The notes beneath the pieces were generated by a model. The model was not told the DNA's origin. It ran no database searches and saw only the letters and a list, made by a program, of their open reading frames with translations. A program made the translations under genes and the position numbers. From Deltaproteobacteria bacterium (GTDB taxonomy: Bacteria > Desulfobacterota > Desulfobacteria > Desulfobacterales > Desulfosarcinaceae): a stretch of DNA of 64,000 nucleotides. Below are positions 6,594 to 16,219 of the stretch, piece after piece; within the stretch, counting starts at the first letter, position 1, and each line of letters opens with the position of its first letter. The stretch spans positions 1 through 64,000 of the forward strand of contig JAKALP010000019.1 in assembly GCA_021824175.1 (NCBI GenBank), read 5' to 3'.

Positions 6594-8636
6594 TTACAGC
6601 ATCTTGATCAACATCGGAACCAAAAGCAGAGCCACGACGTTGAGGATCTTGATCATGGGGTTAACAGCCGGGCCGGCGGTATCTTTGTACGGGTCGCCGA
6701 CAGTGTCGCCGGTAACCGCGGCTTTGTGGGCATCGCTGCCCTTGCCGCCCAGATGGCCGTCTTCAATGTATTTCTTGGCATTGTCCCAAGCAGCGCCGCC
6801 GGTGGTCATGGAAATGGCCACGAACAGACCGGTCACAATGGAGCCGATGAGCAATCCGCCCAGGGCGATGGGGCCAAGGAGGAAGCCAACGATGATGGGG
6901 GCAACGACGGGCAGCAGCGCGGGAATCATCATCTCTTTGAGTGCGAACTTGGTGACGATATCAACGCAGGCGCCGTAATCGGGTTTGCCAGTGCCTTCCA
7001 TGATGCCGGGGATGTCGCGGAACTGACGACGAACTTCTTCAACTACTGCGCCGCCGGCCTTGCCGACCGCCTTCATGGCAATGGAGGCGAACAGATAGGG
7101 CAGCAAGCCGCCAATAAACAGACCAATTACCACTTTGACGTCAGAAAGGTCGAACTTGATGGCTTTGGTGGCTGAGCCCTGCAGATGGAACTCCTCCACG
7201 TAAGCAGCAAACAGCACCAGGGCAGCCAAACCGGCGGAGCCGATGGCATAACCTTTGGTAACGGCTTTGGTGGTATTGCCGACTGCATCCAGGGGATCGG
7301 TGACGTCGCGCACGCTCTTGTCCATCTCAGCCATTTCAGCGATACCGCCGGCATTATCGGTGATGGGGCCGTAAGCGTCGATGGCGATAACCATACCGGT
7401 CATGGAGAGCATGGACATGGCGGCCATGGCAATGCCATAAAGGTTGCCAAAATGGTAGGCCAGTAAAATAGCGATACAGATCGCAATAACCGGAGCGGCC
7501 GTGGCTTGCATGGAGACGGCCAAACCGGCGATGATGTTGGTGCCGTGGCCCGTGGTGGAGGCTTCGGCAATGCCGCGCACCGGCGCATATTTACCAGTGT
7601 AAAACTCGGTGATGATGACGATGACCACGGTCAGCACAAGGCCGATCAAGGTGCAATAATAGACTTGCATGGCCGAGATTTTATCCAAACCGACCATGTA
7701 TTTGGTGCAGGCAAAGTAGAAGACGACGCCGGCGATAATGGCAGCGCCGAACATACCTTTGTACAGAGCGCCCATGATGTAGCCGCTGCTGCCCAAACGC
7801 ACGAAGAAGATAGCGATGATGGAGGCAACAATGGAGATCGCGCCCAGAATTAGGGGGAACTCGGTGGCCATGATTTTTTCGGGGAAGAGCAGACTGCCGA
7901 TCAACATGGCGGCCACCGCGGTAACAGCGTAGGTCTCAAACAGGTCAGCGGCCATACCGGCGCAATCACCGACGTTGTCGCCCACGTTGTCAGCGATAAC
8001 GGCCGGATTGCGGGGATCGTCTTCGGGAATGCCGGCTTCGACTTTGCCCACCAGGTCAGCGCCCACGTCCGCGCCCTTGGTGAAGATACCGCCGCCCAAC
8101 CGGGCGAAGATGGAGATCAAGCTGCCGCCAAAGCCCAGGGCTACCAGACAGATAACAGCTTCCTTGGAAGGAACGCCCATCTTGAGCAGGATGGTGTAGT
8201 AGCCGGCCACGGAGGTCAGAGCCAGGCCCGCAACCATCATGCCGGTCACTGAGCCGCCTTTAAAGGCCATGCCCAGACCTGCGGCCATGCCCTTCTTGGC
8301 AGCCTCGGCCGTACGCACATTGGCGATAACCGAAACGCGCATGCCGATGTAGCCGGCCAGGAACGAGGCGATTGCGCCCACGAGGAAACCCAATGCGGTT
8401 TTGGGACCCAGGGTGAAAATAATCAAGGCAAAAATGATGATACCGGCGATGCCCATGCTTTTCATCTGGCGATTCAGATAGGCAATGGCGCCTTCCTGAA
8501 TGGCGCTGGCGATCTTCTTCATTTTGTCGTCGCCGGCCGGTGAGCCTTTGACGATGGCGGCCAGAATGATGGCGAAGATAACGCCCACTGCGCCGACCAG
8601 AGTACACATCAACGGAATGTTGCTCGTAAGTTCCAT
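6594..8636 (-). CDS. hppA: Membrane-bound proton-translocating pyrophosphatase
   Basis: A 680-residue integral membrane protein with about 15-16 hydrophobic segments, the usual size for this family. It couples hydrolysis of pyrophosphate to ion export across the cytoplasmic membrane. The signature [11 protein letters not shown], the Asp-rich [12 protein letters not shown] and [11 protein letters not shown] motifs and the C-terminal [14 protein letters not shown] are intact and bind the Mg-pyrophosphate. In the segment [10 protein letters not shown] the residue known to decide potassium dependence is Lys rather than Ala, which marks the potassium-independent, proton-pumping subclass. The start codon directly abuts the pth stop, so it is probably co-transcribed with pth, and a strong terminator follows. 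In sulfate reducers such pumps can recover energy from pyrophosphate released on sulfate activation. Confidence 0.95.
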   Translation of the reverse strand: MELTSNIPLMCTLVGAVGVIFAIILAAIVKGSPAGDDKMKKIASAIQEGAIAYLNRQMKSMGIAGIIIFALIIFTLGPKTALGFLVGAIASFLAGYIGMRVSVIANVRTAEAAKKGMAAGLGMAFKGGSVTGMMVAGLALTSVAGYYTILLKMGVPSKEAVICLVALGFGGSLISIFARLGGGIFTKGADVGADLVGKVEAGIPEDDPRNPAVIADNVGDNVGDCAGMAADLFETYAVTAVAAMLIGSLLFPEKIMATEFPLILGAISIVASIIAIFFVRLGSSGYIMGALYKGMFGAAIIAGVVFYFACTKYMVGLDKISAMQVYYCTLIGLVLTVVIVIITEFYTGKYAPVRGIAEASTTGHGTNIIAGLAVSMQATAAPVIAICIAILLAYHFGNLYGIAMAAMSMLSMTGMVIAIDAYGPITDNAGGIAEMAEMDKSVRDVTDPLDAVGNTTKAVTKGYAIGSAGLAALVLFAAYVEEFHLQGSATKAIKFDLSDVKVVIGLFIGGLLPYLFASIAMKAVGKAGGAVVEEVRRQFRDIPGIMEGTGKPDYGACVDIVTKFALKEMMIPALLPVVAPIIVGFLLGPIALGGLLIGSIVTGLFVAISMTTGGAAWDNAKKYIEDGHLGGKGSDAHKAAVTGDTVGDPYKDTAGPAVNPMIKILNVVALLLVPMLIKML

Positions 8637-9236
8637 TTACTCCTCCATTTGATTGCTCAACTGTTGATTAAATCGGTTCATGGCTTCTTTGCTACCTACT
8701 TCTAAAATCGTCACGATCGCGTCGCAAGACCGTTGGAGGAACTCTTTCATTACCGCGGTTTCATCCTTACTAAAAGTACTGAGCACATGATCCACTACAT
8801 TGCGGCCGTCACCGGAGCGCCCGATTCCCAGACGCACCCGGACGAAATCTCCTCCTCCGAAAGCGCCGATGATCGATCTTATGCCTTTGTGTCCGCCATC
8901 GCCCCCTTTCTCCTTGATTTTTAATCTTGTAAACGCCAGGTCGATGTCATCATGGACCACGACCATTGCTTCGGTTTGAACCTTAAAAAAATTGGCCAGT
9001 TGTTGCAGGGGCGGGCCGCTGCGGTTCATGAACGCCTGGGGTTTTGCCAGGATAACTTCCCGATCGCGGATCTCGCCCCTGCCGTACACCACATCAAATT
9101 TACGCCGTTGCAACTCAATCCGGTGAATCTGCGCCAAGGCATCGATCACCATGAAGCCGGCATTGTGCCGCGTGCGGGCATACTCGGGTCCAGGGTTGCC
9201 CAAACCGGCGATCAAAAAGGTCCCCTGTTCAGGCAT
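8637..9236 (-). CDS. pth: Peptidyl-tRNA hydrolase
   Basis: A 199-residue enzyme that frees tRNA from prematurely released peptidyl-tRNA. The start GLGNPGPEYARTRHNAGF contains the catalytic His (RHNAG) and the conserved substrate loop; KPQAFMNRSG and VVHDDIDL (catalytic Asp) follow, as does KGGDGGHKGIRSI. Length and motif order are normal. It lies 28 bp after rplY on the same strand and directly abuts hppA downstream. The rplY-pth pairing is a classical arrangement. Confidence 0.96.
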   Translation of the reverse strand: MPEQGTFLIAGLGNPGPEYARTRHNAGFMVIDALAQIHRIELQRRKFDVVYGRGEIRDREVILAKPQAFMNRSGPPLQQLANFFKVQTEAMVVVHDDIDLAFTRLKIKEKGGDGGHKGIRSIIGAFGGGDFVRVRLGIGRSGDGRNVVDHVLSTFSKDETAVMKEFLQRSCDAIVTILEVGSKEAMNRFNQQLSNQMEE

Positions 9237-9264
9237 GGGTCACGACAGCTCCCTCGGGTGGCTG

Positions 9265-9912
9265 CTATTCTTCCTCAGCCTTCTCAGTTTCAGCCGCCGC
9301 AGCCGCATCACCGGCTTCACCCTCTTCACCCTCAGCCACTACTTCCGCTTCGCGCTTGGCCGCGGAAATCGTCAGAATGGTGAAGTTCACCTCATGGGGG
9401 ATCTCGATGTTGCCCTCGATTTTGATGTCTTCGACGTGGAAGGCCTGGCCGATGTCCAAGTTGGTGACGTCAACGGTGATGGCATTGGGGATCTCGTTGG
9501 GCAGACAGAAGACCTCCACATCCCGACGAACCATCTGCAGCACGCCGCCGTTTTCCACGCCCACGGGCCTGCCGGTCACTACAACCGGAATCTTGACCCG
9601 GATCTTGCGATCCATGGAGACTTCATAGAAATCCACATGCAGCAGATCCTTGGTGACCGGATCAATCTGAAGCTCCTTGATCATGACTGGTTTGGCGGCT
9701 TGGCCTCCATCCACAAACAGGCTGATCACCGAACGACCCAACCCACCTTTATTAAGAATAAGTTCCAGATCCCGTGTTTGAAGGGCTATCATGCTGGGTG
9801 GTGTTTTGGGGCCATACAGAACCGCTGGCATTTGACCGCCGCGGCGCAACGCCCGAGCCGGACTGTTCCCCTTGGATTTCCGGGTTTTGACTTGAAGTTC
9901 GATGGTATTCAA
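9265..9912 (-). CDS. rplY: 50S ribosomal protein L25/Ctc
   Basis: A 215-residue two-domain L25 (Ctc type) that binds 5S rRNA. The N-terminal domain (IELQVKTRKSKGNSPARALRRGGQMPAVLYGP) is the 5S-binding beta barrel, and the C-terminal TL5/Ctc domain follows (DVEVFCLPNEIPNAITVDV), ending in an Ala/Glu-rich tail. The start is taken as TTG at 9912, because GGAGGA lies 6-7 bases upstream of it; the GTG 24 bases earlier would place the Shine-Dalgarno inside the gene. It sits between prs and pth on the same strand, a conserved order. Confidence 0.94.
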   Translation of the reverse strand: MNTIELQVKTRKSKGNSPARALRRGGQMPAVLYGPKTPPSMIALQTRDLELILNKGGLGRSVISLFVDGGQAAKPVMIKELQIDPVTKDLLHVDFYEVSMDRKIRVKIPVVVTGRPVGVENGGVLQMVRRDVEVFCLPNEIPNAITVDVTNLDIGQAFHVEDIKIEGNIEIPHEVNFTILTISAAKREAEVVAEGEEGEAGDAAAAAETEKAEEE

Positions 9913-9940
9913 AGAAAATTCCTCCTTAGGCACCAAAATA

Positions 9941-10894
9941 TTAAACGAACAGGGATGTCACCGAATCGCCCCGGTAGCTGCGGATGATGGCTTCCCCTAT
10001 CAATTCGGCGATGGATAGTACCTTGATTTTCTCGCAAGCCGCCGCAATGGGTGAAATGGGGATCGTGTCAGTGACCACCAAGGTCTTAATCCCTGATGCT
10101 TGGATGCGTTCAATGGCAGGCCCGGATAAAACCGCATGGGCGCAACAGGCATGCACCTCCACGGCACCCTTCTCCAGCAGGACGCCCGCAGCTTCCGTCA
10201 GCGTCCCAGCCGTATCCACCATATCGTCCAGGATGATGGCGGTTTTGCCTTTCACATCGCCGATAACGGCCATGGCTTTGGCCTCGTTAGGGGCGGTGCG
10301 TCGTTTGTCCACAATGGCCAGGGCGGCCCGCAGGCGCTTGGCAAAGGCCCGGGCGCGCTCAACGCCTCCGGCATCGGGGGATACCACCACGATGTCATTG
10401 ATGAAATTGCTGCGTATGTATCTCAAAAGGACGGGCGCGGCAAAAAGGTTGTCCACGGGGATATTGAAAAAACCTTGGATTTGCCCGGCGTGCAGGTCCA
10501 TGGTGATGATACGGTTGGCGCCGGCGGTGGTCAGCAGATCGGCCACGAGCTTGGCGCTGATGGGCACCCGCGGCGCTACTTTCTTGTCTTGTCGGGCATA
10601 GCCGTAATAAGGAATGACCGCCGTGATCCGGCTGGCGGAGGAGCGCTTCATGGCGTCGATCATCAGCAACAGTTCCACCAAATGATGACTTACCGGAGAA
10701 CAGGTGGATTGGATGATAAAAACATCCTTGGTGCGCACATTGTCATCGATCTCGATTTGGATTTCACCATCGCTGAAAGTGCTTACCTTGGCACCGCCCA
10801 ACGGCATCTTCAAATATTCGCAAATCCGCTTCGCCAAGGCCAAATTGGAATTCCCAGAAAAAACCCAGAAATCGTTGAGCGTTCTACTTGCCAC
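9941..10894 (-). CDS. prs: Ribose-phosphate pyrophosphokinase
   Basis: A 317-residue enzyme making PRPP from ribose 5-phosphate and ATP, feeding purine, pyrimidine, histidine, tryptophan and NAD synthesis. Visible family motifs are [10 protein letters not shown] near the N-terminus, the signature region [20 protein letters not shown] and the PRPP-binding loop [14 protein letters not shown]. Length is standard. The stop lies about 30 bp before the rplY start, and a tRNA-Gln gene lies upstream on the same strand. Confidence 0.96.
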   Translation of the reverse strand: MASRTLNDFWVFSGNSNLALAKRICEYLKMPLGGAKVSTFSDGEIQIEIDDNVRTKDVFIIQSTCSPVSHHLVELLLMIDAMKRSSASRITAVIPYYGYARQDKKVAPRVPISAKLVADLLTTAGANRIITMDLHAGQIQGFFNIPVDNLFAAPVLLRYIRSNFINDIVVVSPDAGGVERARAFAKRLRAALAIVDKRRTAPNEAKAMAVIGDVKGKTAIILDDMVDTAGTLTEAAGVLLEKGAVEVHACCAHAVLSGPAIERIQASGIKTLVVTDTIPISPIAAACEKIKVLSIAELIGEAIIRSYRGDSVTSLFV

Positions 10895-10957
10895 GACGTT
10901 ATCACTCCCCTTTACCGCAACGATTTGATCCCTTAACCGCCCCCATCGGGCAAAAAA

Positions 10958-11033
10958 TGGCTGGGGCGGGAGGATTCGAACCTCCGGATGCAGGAACCAA
11001 AATCCTGTGTCTTAGCCGCTTGACGACGCCCCA
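10958..11033 (-). tRNA. tRNA-Gln (anticodon UUG)
   Basis: On the minus strand a complete 76-nt tRNA including an encoded CCA can be folded. The acceptor arm is TGGGGCG with CGCCCCA, the anticodon stem CAGGA with TCCTG encloses the loop TTTTGGT with anticodon TTG, and the T arm is GGAGG-TTCGAAT-CCTCC. A T run follows the CCA. It lies between ispE and prs, a placement I recall from other Desulfobacterota. Confidence 0.95.
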
Positions 11034-11066
11034 GCAAGGCTTCTCAATCTCAGTGCAAGACGGGTA

Positions 11067-11972
11067 TTAAACAATCAGCCGGGTGACGAACATTTGCCAA
11101 GATGGTGATGGCACCATGGCTGCTTTGGCCGCCTGTGCTCCCTCTTCGCTGTCAAACAATCCGAATACCGCCGATCCGCTGCCGGTCATCAGGGATCCAA
11201 TTGCACCTTGATTTAAAAGATCTTTCTTTAGCTTTTCAATGACCGTAAAGTGGTCGCCCACCCCTGCTTCCAAGTCATTATGCAGATGGTGGGACGGATG
11301 AAAATCTCCATTTTTAAAGGGAACGTTCCTAAGTTTTTTTTTCGATTTTGTCAATGCAAAATTGAGATTTTTATAGACCTGGGCCGTCGCAAGCCCGAAC
11401 CCTGGATAGATCAAAACCAGGCCATAGGCCGGCAATCCCGTATACGGACTGAGCTGTTCGCCGATGCCCTGGGCAATGGCCGGCCGACCATCGATGAAAA
11501 AAGGCACATCCGCTCCCAGTTGCAAAGCCAGGGACCGCAACCGTTGCCGATCAAACGGCTCACCATAGTAACCATTCAGACCCAACAGTACGGCGGCCGC
11601 GTCACTGCTGCCGCCGCCCAGGCCCGCACCCATGGGAATCCGCTTATGGAGGTGGATGGACAAGTTATCAGGAGAGATCCGGGTTTCTTCACCCAAATGT
11701 TTATTGAACAGGCGTGCGGCTTTTAATACCAGATTGGAATCGTCGCATGGCAGGCTGGGCTCATCACAAGTCATCACGCTTTGCACCGTTCCCATGCGGA
11801 TCACCAGGCGATCGAAGATCGCCACGCAACACATCAGGGAAAAAAGCTCATGATACCCATCCGGCCGCCGGCCTATGACGTGCAGGCAAAGGTTGATTTT
11901 GGCCGGCGCCAGCAGTTCGATGATTCGTTGACTGGTCGATACGTTGATTCGTTGAATGCCTGGATTGTGCAT
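11067..11972 (-). CDS. ispE: 4-diphosphocytidyl-2-C-methyl-D-erythritol kinase
   Basis: A 301-residue GHMP kinase of the non-mevalonate isoprenoid pathway, phosphorylating the 2-hydroxyl of CDP-methylerythritol. The substrate motif APAKINLCLHVIGRRPDGYH, the ATP loop IPMGAGLGGGSSDAAA and the C-terminal MTGSGSAVFGLF are all present. The start is taken at the ATG at 11972, which has a distant GGAG; the open frame extends 15 codons further to a TTG, but those codons lie in a low-complexity repeat. The first 17 or so residues before the conserved domain are unusual for the family, so a later start is possible. It is followed by the tRNA-Gln gene. Confidence 0.93.
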   Translation of the reverse strand: MHNPGIQRINVSTSQRIIELLAPAKINLCLHVIGRRPDGYHELFSLMCCVAIFDRLVIRMGTVQSVMTCDEPSLPCDDSNLVLKAARLFNKHLGEETRISPDNLSIHLHKRIPMGAGLGGGSSDAAAVLLGLNGYYGEPFDRQRLRSLALQLGADVPFFIDGRPAIAQGIGEQLSPYTGLPAYGLVLIYPGFGLATAQVYKNLNFALTKSKKKLRNVPFKNGDFHPSHHLHNDLEAGVGDHFTVIEKLKKDLLNQGAIGSLMTGSGSAVFGLFDSEEGAQAAKAAMVPSPSWQMFVTRLIV

Positions 11973-11998
11973 CGATTTCCCATTGCTCCGTGAAATCC

Positions 11999-12050
11999 CA
12001 AACAACCAATCAACCAATCAACGAATCAACAAATTCACCAATCATCCGAT
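11999..12050. repeat. GATTGGTT-type short tandem repeat
   Basis: The gap between the DUF1844 gene and ispE is made of 8-base units such as AACCAATC and AACGAATC in near-tandem order, some continuing into the 5' end of ispE near 11920-11955. The same units recur at 56292-56321, so this is a dispersed low-complexity family. Confidence 0.65.
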
Positions 12051-12349
12051 TATCCCTTTTCCTTCACGTAGAGCATGCGCAGCTCATAGAGAAGATTTTT
12101 CAGGATATTATCTTCATCGGTGGTCAGGTTGCCGCGGGTTTTCTCTTCAAGCACGGCCATAAGATCGATGGTCTGTTTGGCCAAGGCCAGATTTTTCGTC
12201 TTTTGTCCCGTGGCCGGATCTTCGATCAGGCCAAGCTGAACGAGTACCGATGAATTCAAAGAGAGGATAAAGGTAGAAAAATCGATTTTGGGCAAAGGGT
12301 ACGATTTCTTTGCGTCGCCTTTTGCCCCTTCTTTTTTCTCTTCGGCCAT
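12050..12349 (-). CDS. DUF1844 domain protein
   Basis: A 99-residue protein of a small conserved family of unknown function. The core is SFSTFILSLNSSVLVQLGLIEDPATGQ-like (here DFSTFILSLNSSVLVQLGL) followed by ALAKQTIDLMAVLEEKTRGNLT and EDNILKNLLYELRMLYV. The first 25 residues are charged and low in complexity. It lies between serA and ispE on the minus strand but after the serA terminator, so it probably has its own promoter and may lead into ispE. Confidence 0.9.
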   Translation of the reverse strand: MAEEKKEGAKGDAKKSYPLPKIDFSTFILSLNSSVLVQLGLIEDPATGQKTKNLALAKQTIDLMAVLEEKTRGNLTTDEDNILKNLLYELRMLYVKEKG

Positions 12350-12375
12350 ATGCTTCTCCTGGCAAATCCGTGTTT

Positions 12376-12415
12376 AAAAAATCAAGCGCCGCACCCGCAG
12401 GGAGACGGCGCTTGA
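12376..12415 (-). terminator. Rho-independent terminator after serA
   Basis: On the minus strand TCAAGCGCCG pairs with CGGCGCTTGA across a 14-base loop and is followed by six T residues. It lies about 12 bp after the serA stop. Confidence 0.88.
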
Positions 12416-12426
12416 GACCCAATAGA

Positions 12427-14007
12427 TCAAAACTCCAGTGGCGTCACGGTCTTGACCGTCTTCAAGGAACGCAACTCTTCAATTACATTCTGTGGAATGG
12501 GAGTATCGGTGCATAAGAAGATAATGTTGCGCTCGCCGCCGGTCTCCTGCCCCACCTGCATGCGGGCGATGTTGATTTTATGTTTACCCAGGGTCGTACC
12601 GATCTCACCGATGGAGCCAGGAATATCCAGATTGTGGATCAAAGCCATGTGTCCCAGGGGGATCATCTCCAGACGGAACGTATTAATACGGACAATGCGG
12701 GTGTCGTCCTTGCCGAAAATGGTGCCCGAGACCAGACTTTCACCTTCGGTGGTCACCACCTTGGCGGTAATCAGATAGGTATACTCCTCGTGGCTGGCAA
12801 TGGTGGATTCACTGACCTTGATGCCCCGCTGGGTGGCCATTACATGGGCATTGACGAAGTTGACTACTTCCTTGACCATGGGGGTCAGCAACCCCTTGAG
12901 CAAGGCTGTGGTCACGGGTGACAAATCGATACCCTTGAAATCGCCGTAATACTCCACCACTACTTCCTTGGGCGCCCCTTTGATCAACTGGGCTTGCAGC
13001 AATCCCATCTGCTCGGCCAGCTTGATATACGGCCCGACCTTGGCCAGAACCTCACCGGTCACCGAAGGCACATTGACCGCATTGACGATGGTGCCGCTGG
13101 TCAAATAGTCGATGATCTGCTGGGCCACCTGGACCGCCACGTTGGTCTGGGCTTCTTTGGTGGAGGCGCCCAGATGGGGCGTGCAGGTCACCTGATCGAG
13201 CTCCAACAGAGGGATCTGCCCCGGCGGTTCGGTTTCGAACACGTCCAGGGCCGCGCCGGCCACCTTGCCTGCCTTGATGGCTTCATACAGATCGGCCTCA
13301 TTGACCATGCCGCCGCGGGCGCAGTTGATGATCATAACGCCGTTTTTCATCTTCTCGAAGGCTTCTTTGTTGATCAAATTGGCCGTGGTTTTGAGTTTGG
13401 GGACATGGATGGTGATGTAGTCGGCTTGTTTGAAAAGCTCATCCAGGGTCAGGGCTTCAAAGCCGTCATTCTGAATCTTTTCTGGCGGCACAAAGGGATC
13501 GTATACCACCACGCGCATCCGCAGACCGCGACCGCGATCCGCCACGATGGAACCGATTTTGCCGTAGCCGATAACGCCCAACGTTTTTTGGAACAGTTCG
13601 CGGCCTTCCAATTTTTTCTTCTCCCAGCGGCCGGCCTTCATCGTGGCAGTACCTTCGGGAATCCGACGGGTCAAGGCCATCATCATGGCAATGGCGTGTT
13701 CGGCGGTGGTAACCACGTTGCCAGTGGGAGTGTTCATCACCACCACGCCGCGTTTGGTGGCGGCCGGTATATCCACGTTGTCCAGGCCGATGCCCGCCCG
13801 GCCCACGACCTTCAGCTTGGTGCCAGCTTCTAAAATCTCCTCAGTCACCTTGGTGGCGCTGCGGATAGCCAAGCCATCATATTGGCCGATGATGGCCTTA
13901 AGTTCCTCAGGCTTCAAGCCGGTCTTAACATCCACTTCAATGCCCGGCGCATCTTTGAACATCTGAATCCCAACCTCGCCCAAATTGTCGCTCACAAGTA
14001 CTCTCAT
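12427..14007 (-). CDS. serA: D-3-phosphoglycerate dehydrogenase
   Basis: A 526-residue long-form SerA, first enzyme of serine synthesis, oxidising 3-phosphoglycerate with NAD. The NAD-binding domain shows LGVIGYGKIGSIVADRG; the signatures INCARGGMVNEADL and the catalytic Glu/His regions TEPPGQIPLLELDQVTCTPHLGAST are present. Residues from about 320 form the intervening domain, and the last 75 or so are an ACT domain (NLDIPGSIGEIGTTLGKHKINIARMQVGQ), which usually gives serine feedback control. Length matches the mycobacterial and deltaproteobacterial type. It ends at a terminator. Confidence 0.97.
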   Translation of the reverse strand: MRVLVSDNLGEVGIQMFKDAPGIEVDVKTGLKPEELKAIIGQYDGLAIRSATKVTEEILEAGTKLKVVGRAGIGLDNVDIPAATKRGVVVMNTPTGNVVTTAEHAIAMMMALTRRIPEGTATMKAGRWEKKKLEGRELFQKTLGVIGYGKIGSIVADRGRGLRMRVVVYDPFVPPEKIQNDGFEALTLDELFKQADYITIHVPKLKTTANLINKEAFEKMKNGVMIINCARGGMVNEADLYEAIKAGKVAGAALDVFETEPPGQIPLLELDQVTCTPHLGASTKEAQTNVAVQVAQQIIDYLTSGTIVNAVNVPSVTGEVLAKVGPYIKLAEQMGLLQAQLIKGAPKEVVVEYYGDFKGIDLSPVTTALLKGLLTPMVKEVVNFVNAHVMATQRGIKVSESTIASHEEYTYLITAKVVTTEGESLVSGTIFGKDDTRIVRINTFRLEMIPLGHMALIHNLDIPGSIGEIGTTLGKHKINIARMQVGQETGGERNIIFLCTDTPIPQNVIEELRSLKTVKTVTPLEF

Positions 14008-14256
14008 GGTTTCACCCCTCTGTTATTGAATGACCGCCTTAAAAAACGGCGCTATATTAGATAAAAAGCGGAGTACATTCAAGAGGTATGAAGGCTAAAA
14101 ATCAAAATTCGAATAAGGCTTTCATTCATCAACAGTCAGAACTCGATGGCAAGTCATATGGTTCCATTTTCCCCTTGTGTAAATTTCCTCGAATCAGTAT
14201 GGTGGCCCCTATTTTTAGGCGACCATTAGACCCTCTTCACAAGGAGCACAGACTCA

Positions 14257-15297
14257 GTGGCCCCCAGACTGCTGACCGGCGCTGAACAACTCACCGTTGC
14301 CGTCGACATCCCCGCGATCCTGGATCTGATCCGCTGCACACAGCGGCCCGATGGGGCTATTCCCTGGTATCCGGGTCACAAAACCGATCCCTGGGATCAT
14401 GTGGAATCCGCCATGGGCCTGACCATCGGCGGCGATAGACCCCAGGCCCGGCTGGCCTATGAGTGGCTCAAAAACAACCAGCTCGATGACGGCAGTTGGT
14501 ATGCGGCCTACACCCATGGCAATGTAACGGACCAGACCCGCGAAACCAACCACGCCGCCTACATCGCCGTGGGACTCTACCATTATTATCTGAGTACCGG
14601 CGATCTTGATTTTGTCAAAGCCCTGTGGCCCACCGTGCGGCGAGCCATGGCCTTCGTGTTGCGCCACCAGGCGCCCACCGGCGAAATCTATTGGGCCGTC
14701 AGTCCCCAGAATCAGGTGGACCCCATGGCCCTGGTGACAGGCTGCGCCTCCATCGGCTTCAGCCTCAAATGCGCCCTGGCCCTGGCTCGTATTTTGGAAG
14801 AACCACAGCCCCAGTGGCGGCAAGCCCTGACCGCCCTCGGCACCTGTCTGCAAGAAAAGCCTCATCGTTTCAACACCACCAAAGCACGCTTTTCCATGGA
14901 CTGGTTCTACCCCGTGCTCAGCGGCGTGCTCAGAGGAACAGCGGCCCAGGAACGCATCGACGGCCACTGGAAGAAATTCGTGGTCCAGGACCTGGGCGTG
15001 CGCTGCGTTTCGGATCGGCCATGGGTCACCATCGCCGAAAGCAGCGAACTGATATTGGCCCTGACCGCCATGGGCAACACCCGCAAAGCCGGCATTCTCT
15101 TCAGATGGATCTGCGACCACACCTTTGACGACGGCACCTACTGGTGCGGCTTCACCTTTCCGGATATGGTTGTTTGGCCCGAAGAGAAGATCACCTGGAC
15201 CAACGCCGTAGTACTCATGGCCGCCGACGCCCTGTTCAATCTGACGCCGGCCGGCGATCTCTTCAGCCATGATCATTGGCGCCGTTTGGGAATATAG
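14257..15297 (+). CDS. Prenyltransferase-like alpha-barrel protein
   Basis: A 346-residue protein starting at GTG 14257 behind AAGGAG. The repeated patterns (IRCTQRPDGAIPWYPG, LAYEWLKNNQLDDGSWY, AIAESSELILALTAMGNTRKA-like, FDDGTYWCGFTFPD) are those of the alpha/alpha barrel of squalene-cyclase/prenyltransferase and six-hairpin glycosidase folds. Database entries of this kind are usually called prenyltransferase or phenyltransferase domain proteins, but the substrate is unknown. Its last codons sit directly before a hexapeptide acyltransferase gene on the same strand, so the two are probably one unit that modifies a glycan or lipid. It is divergent from serA. Confidence 0.75.
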   Translation: MAPRLLTGAEQLTVAVDIPAILDLIRCTQRPDGAIPWYPGHKTDPWDHVESAMGLTIGGDRPQARLAYEWLKNNQLDDGSWYAAYTHGNVTDQTRETNHAAYIAVGLYHYYLSTGDLDFVKALWPTVRRAMAFVLRHQAPTGEIYWAVSPQNQVDPMALVTGCASIGFSLKCALALARILEEPQPQWRQALTALGTCLQEKPHRFNTTKARFSMDWFYPVLSGVLRGTAAQERIDGHWKKFVVQDLGVRCVSDRPWVTIAESSELILALTAMGNTRKAGILFRWICDHTFDDGTYWCGFTFPDMVVWPEEKITWTNAVVLMAADALFNLTPAGDLFSHDHWRRLGI

Positions 15298-15301
15298 CAT
15301 C

Positions 15302-16021
15302 GTGCAAAAAGAGCATCGCCCCTACGTCGTAAAAAAAGCGTGGCTCAAATTCCAGAAATTCTACACCCACCACTTCCTCGAACCCCAATTTGAGTCCCTG
15401 GGCAAAGGCTATGCCTTCATGGAGCCGTGGCATGTGCAACTCTTCGGCGGTCCCATCCGCGTCGGCAACTATGCCACCTTTATCGCCAATGCCGATAAAC
15501 GCATCCGATTGTCAGTGTGGCCGGCCCAGTTCGGCCAAGGCCGCATTCAGATCGGCGACTACGTGCTGATTTGCCCTGGCGTGCGCATCAGCGCGGCTCA
15601 GGATATTGTCATCGAAGACAATTGCATGCTGGCCAATAACGCCTACATCACCGACAGCGACTGGCATGGCATCTACAATCGCGTCGCCATGGGCCAGGCC
15701 GCGCCCGTGCGGCTGTGCAAGAATGCCTGGATCGGCGACAGCGCCATTGTCTGCAAGGGAGTGACCGTCGGCGAAAACAGCATCATCGGCGCCGGCGCCG
15801 TGGTGGTCAGCGATGTGCCGGCCAATAGCGTGGCGGCCGGCAATCCCGCCCGCGTGGTCAAAGAACTCGATCCCACGGAAACCTTTACCACCCGCGCCGA
15901 CTGGTTCGCCGATCCCGCCAAACTGGCCCGCGATTTCATGAAGTGGGAGCAGGCCGTGCTCAAGGGCAACACCTACTTCGGCTGGCTGCGGCATCTGCTC
16001 TTTCCCCGGCGGGAGAAGTAA
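15302..16021 (+). CDS. Hexapeptide-repeat acyltransferase
   Basis: A 239-residue left-handed beta-helix acyltransferase, of the kind that O-acetylates sugars. Hexapeptide turns are clear between residues about 65 and 185: IQIGDYVLICPGVRIS, IVIEDNCMLANNAYITD, AWIGDSAIVCKGVTVGENSIIGAGAVVVSDVPANSVAAGNPARVVKEL. The catalytic His is probably that in SDWHGIYN. I chose the GTG at 15302 (MQKEHRPY) because conserved sequence begins there; an ATG at 15269 would overlap the previous gene by 29 bp. It is coupled to the prenyltransferase-like gene. Confidence 0.85.
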   Translation: MQKEHRPYVVKKAWLKFQKFYTHHFLEPQFESLGKGYAFMEPWHVQLFGGPIRVGNYATFIANADKRIRLSVWPAQFGQGRIQIGDYVLICPGVRISAAQDIVIEDNCMLANNAYITDSDWHGIYNRVAMGQAAPVRLCKNAWIGDSAIVCKGVTVGENSIIGAGAVVVSDVPANSVAAGNPARVVKELDPTETFTTRADWFADPAKLARDFMKWEQAVLKGNTYFGWLRHLLFPRREK

Positions 16022-16219
16022 TTCTAAGCAAACCAGCCGACTATCCATCTCAAGTATCGGGGAGTTTTTTCCGACATATCCGTGCAGGAGGGCACCCAGC
16101 AGGATGGCCTCCTAAAAATGTGGATTCCCGCATTGGCGGACATGACACGCCTTTGCTCGATAAACTCGTTGCCCCTTCAGCTATCTAAAGAGTATGCAAT
16201 GAATGGCCGATGGTAAGGC

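Noticed and set aside
14254-15300. Long minus-strand open frame of 348 codons
   Set aside because: It is the antisense shadow of the prenyltransferase-like gene; the plus frame has the conserved repeats and a ribosome binding site.
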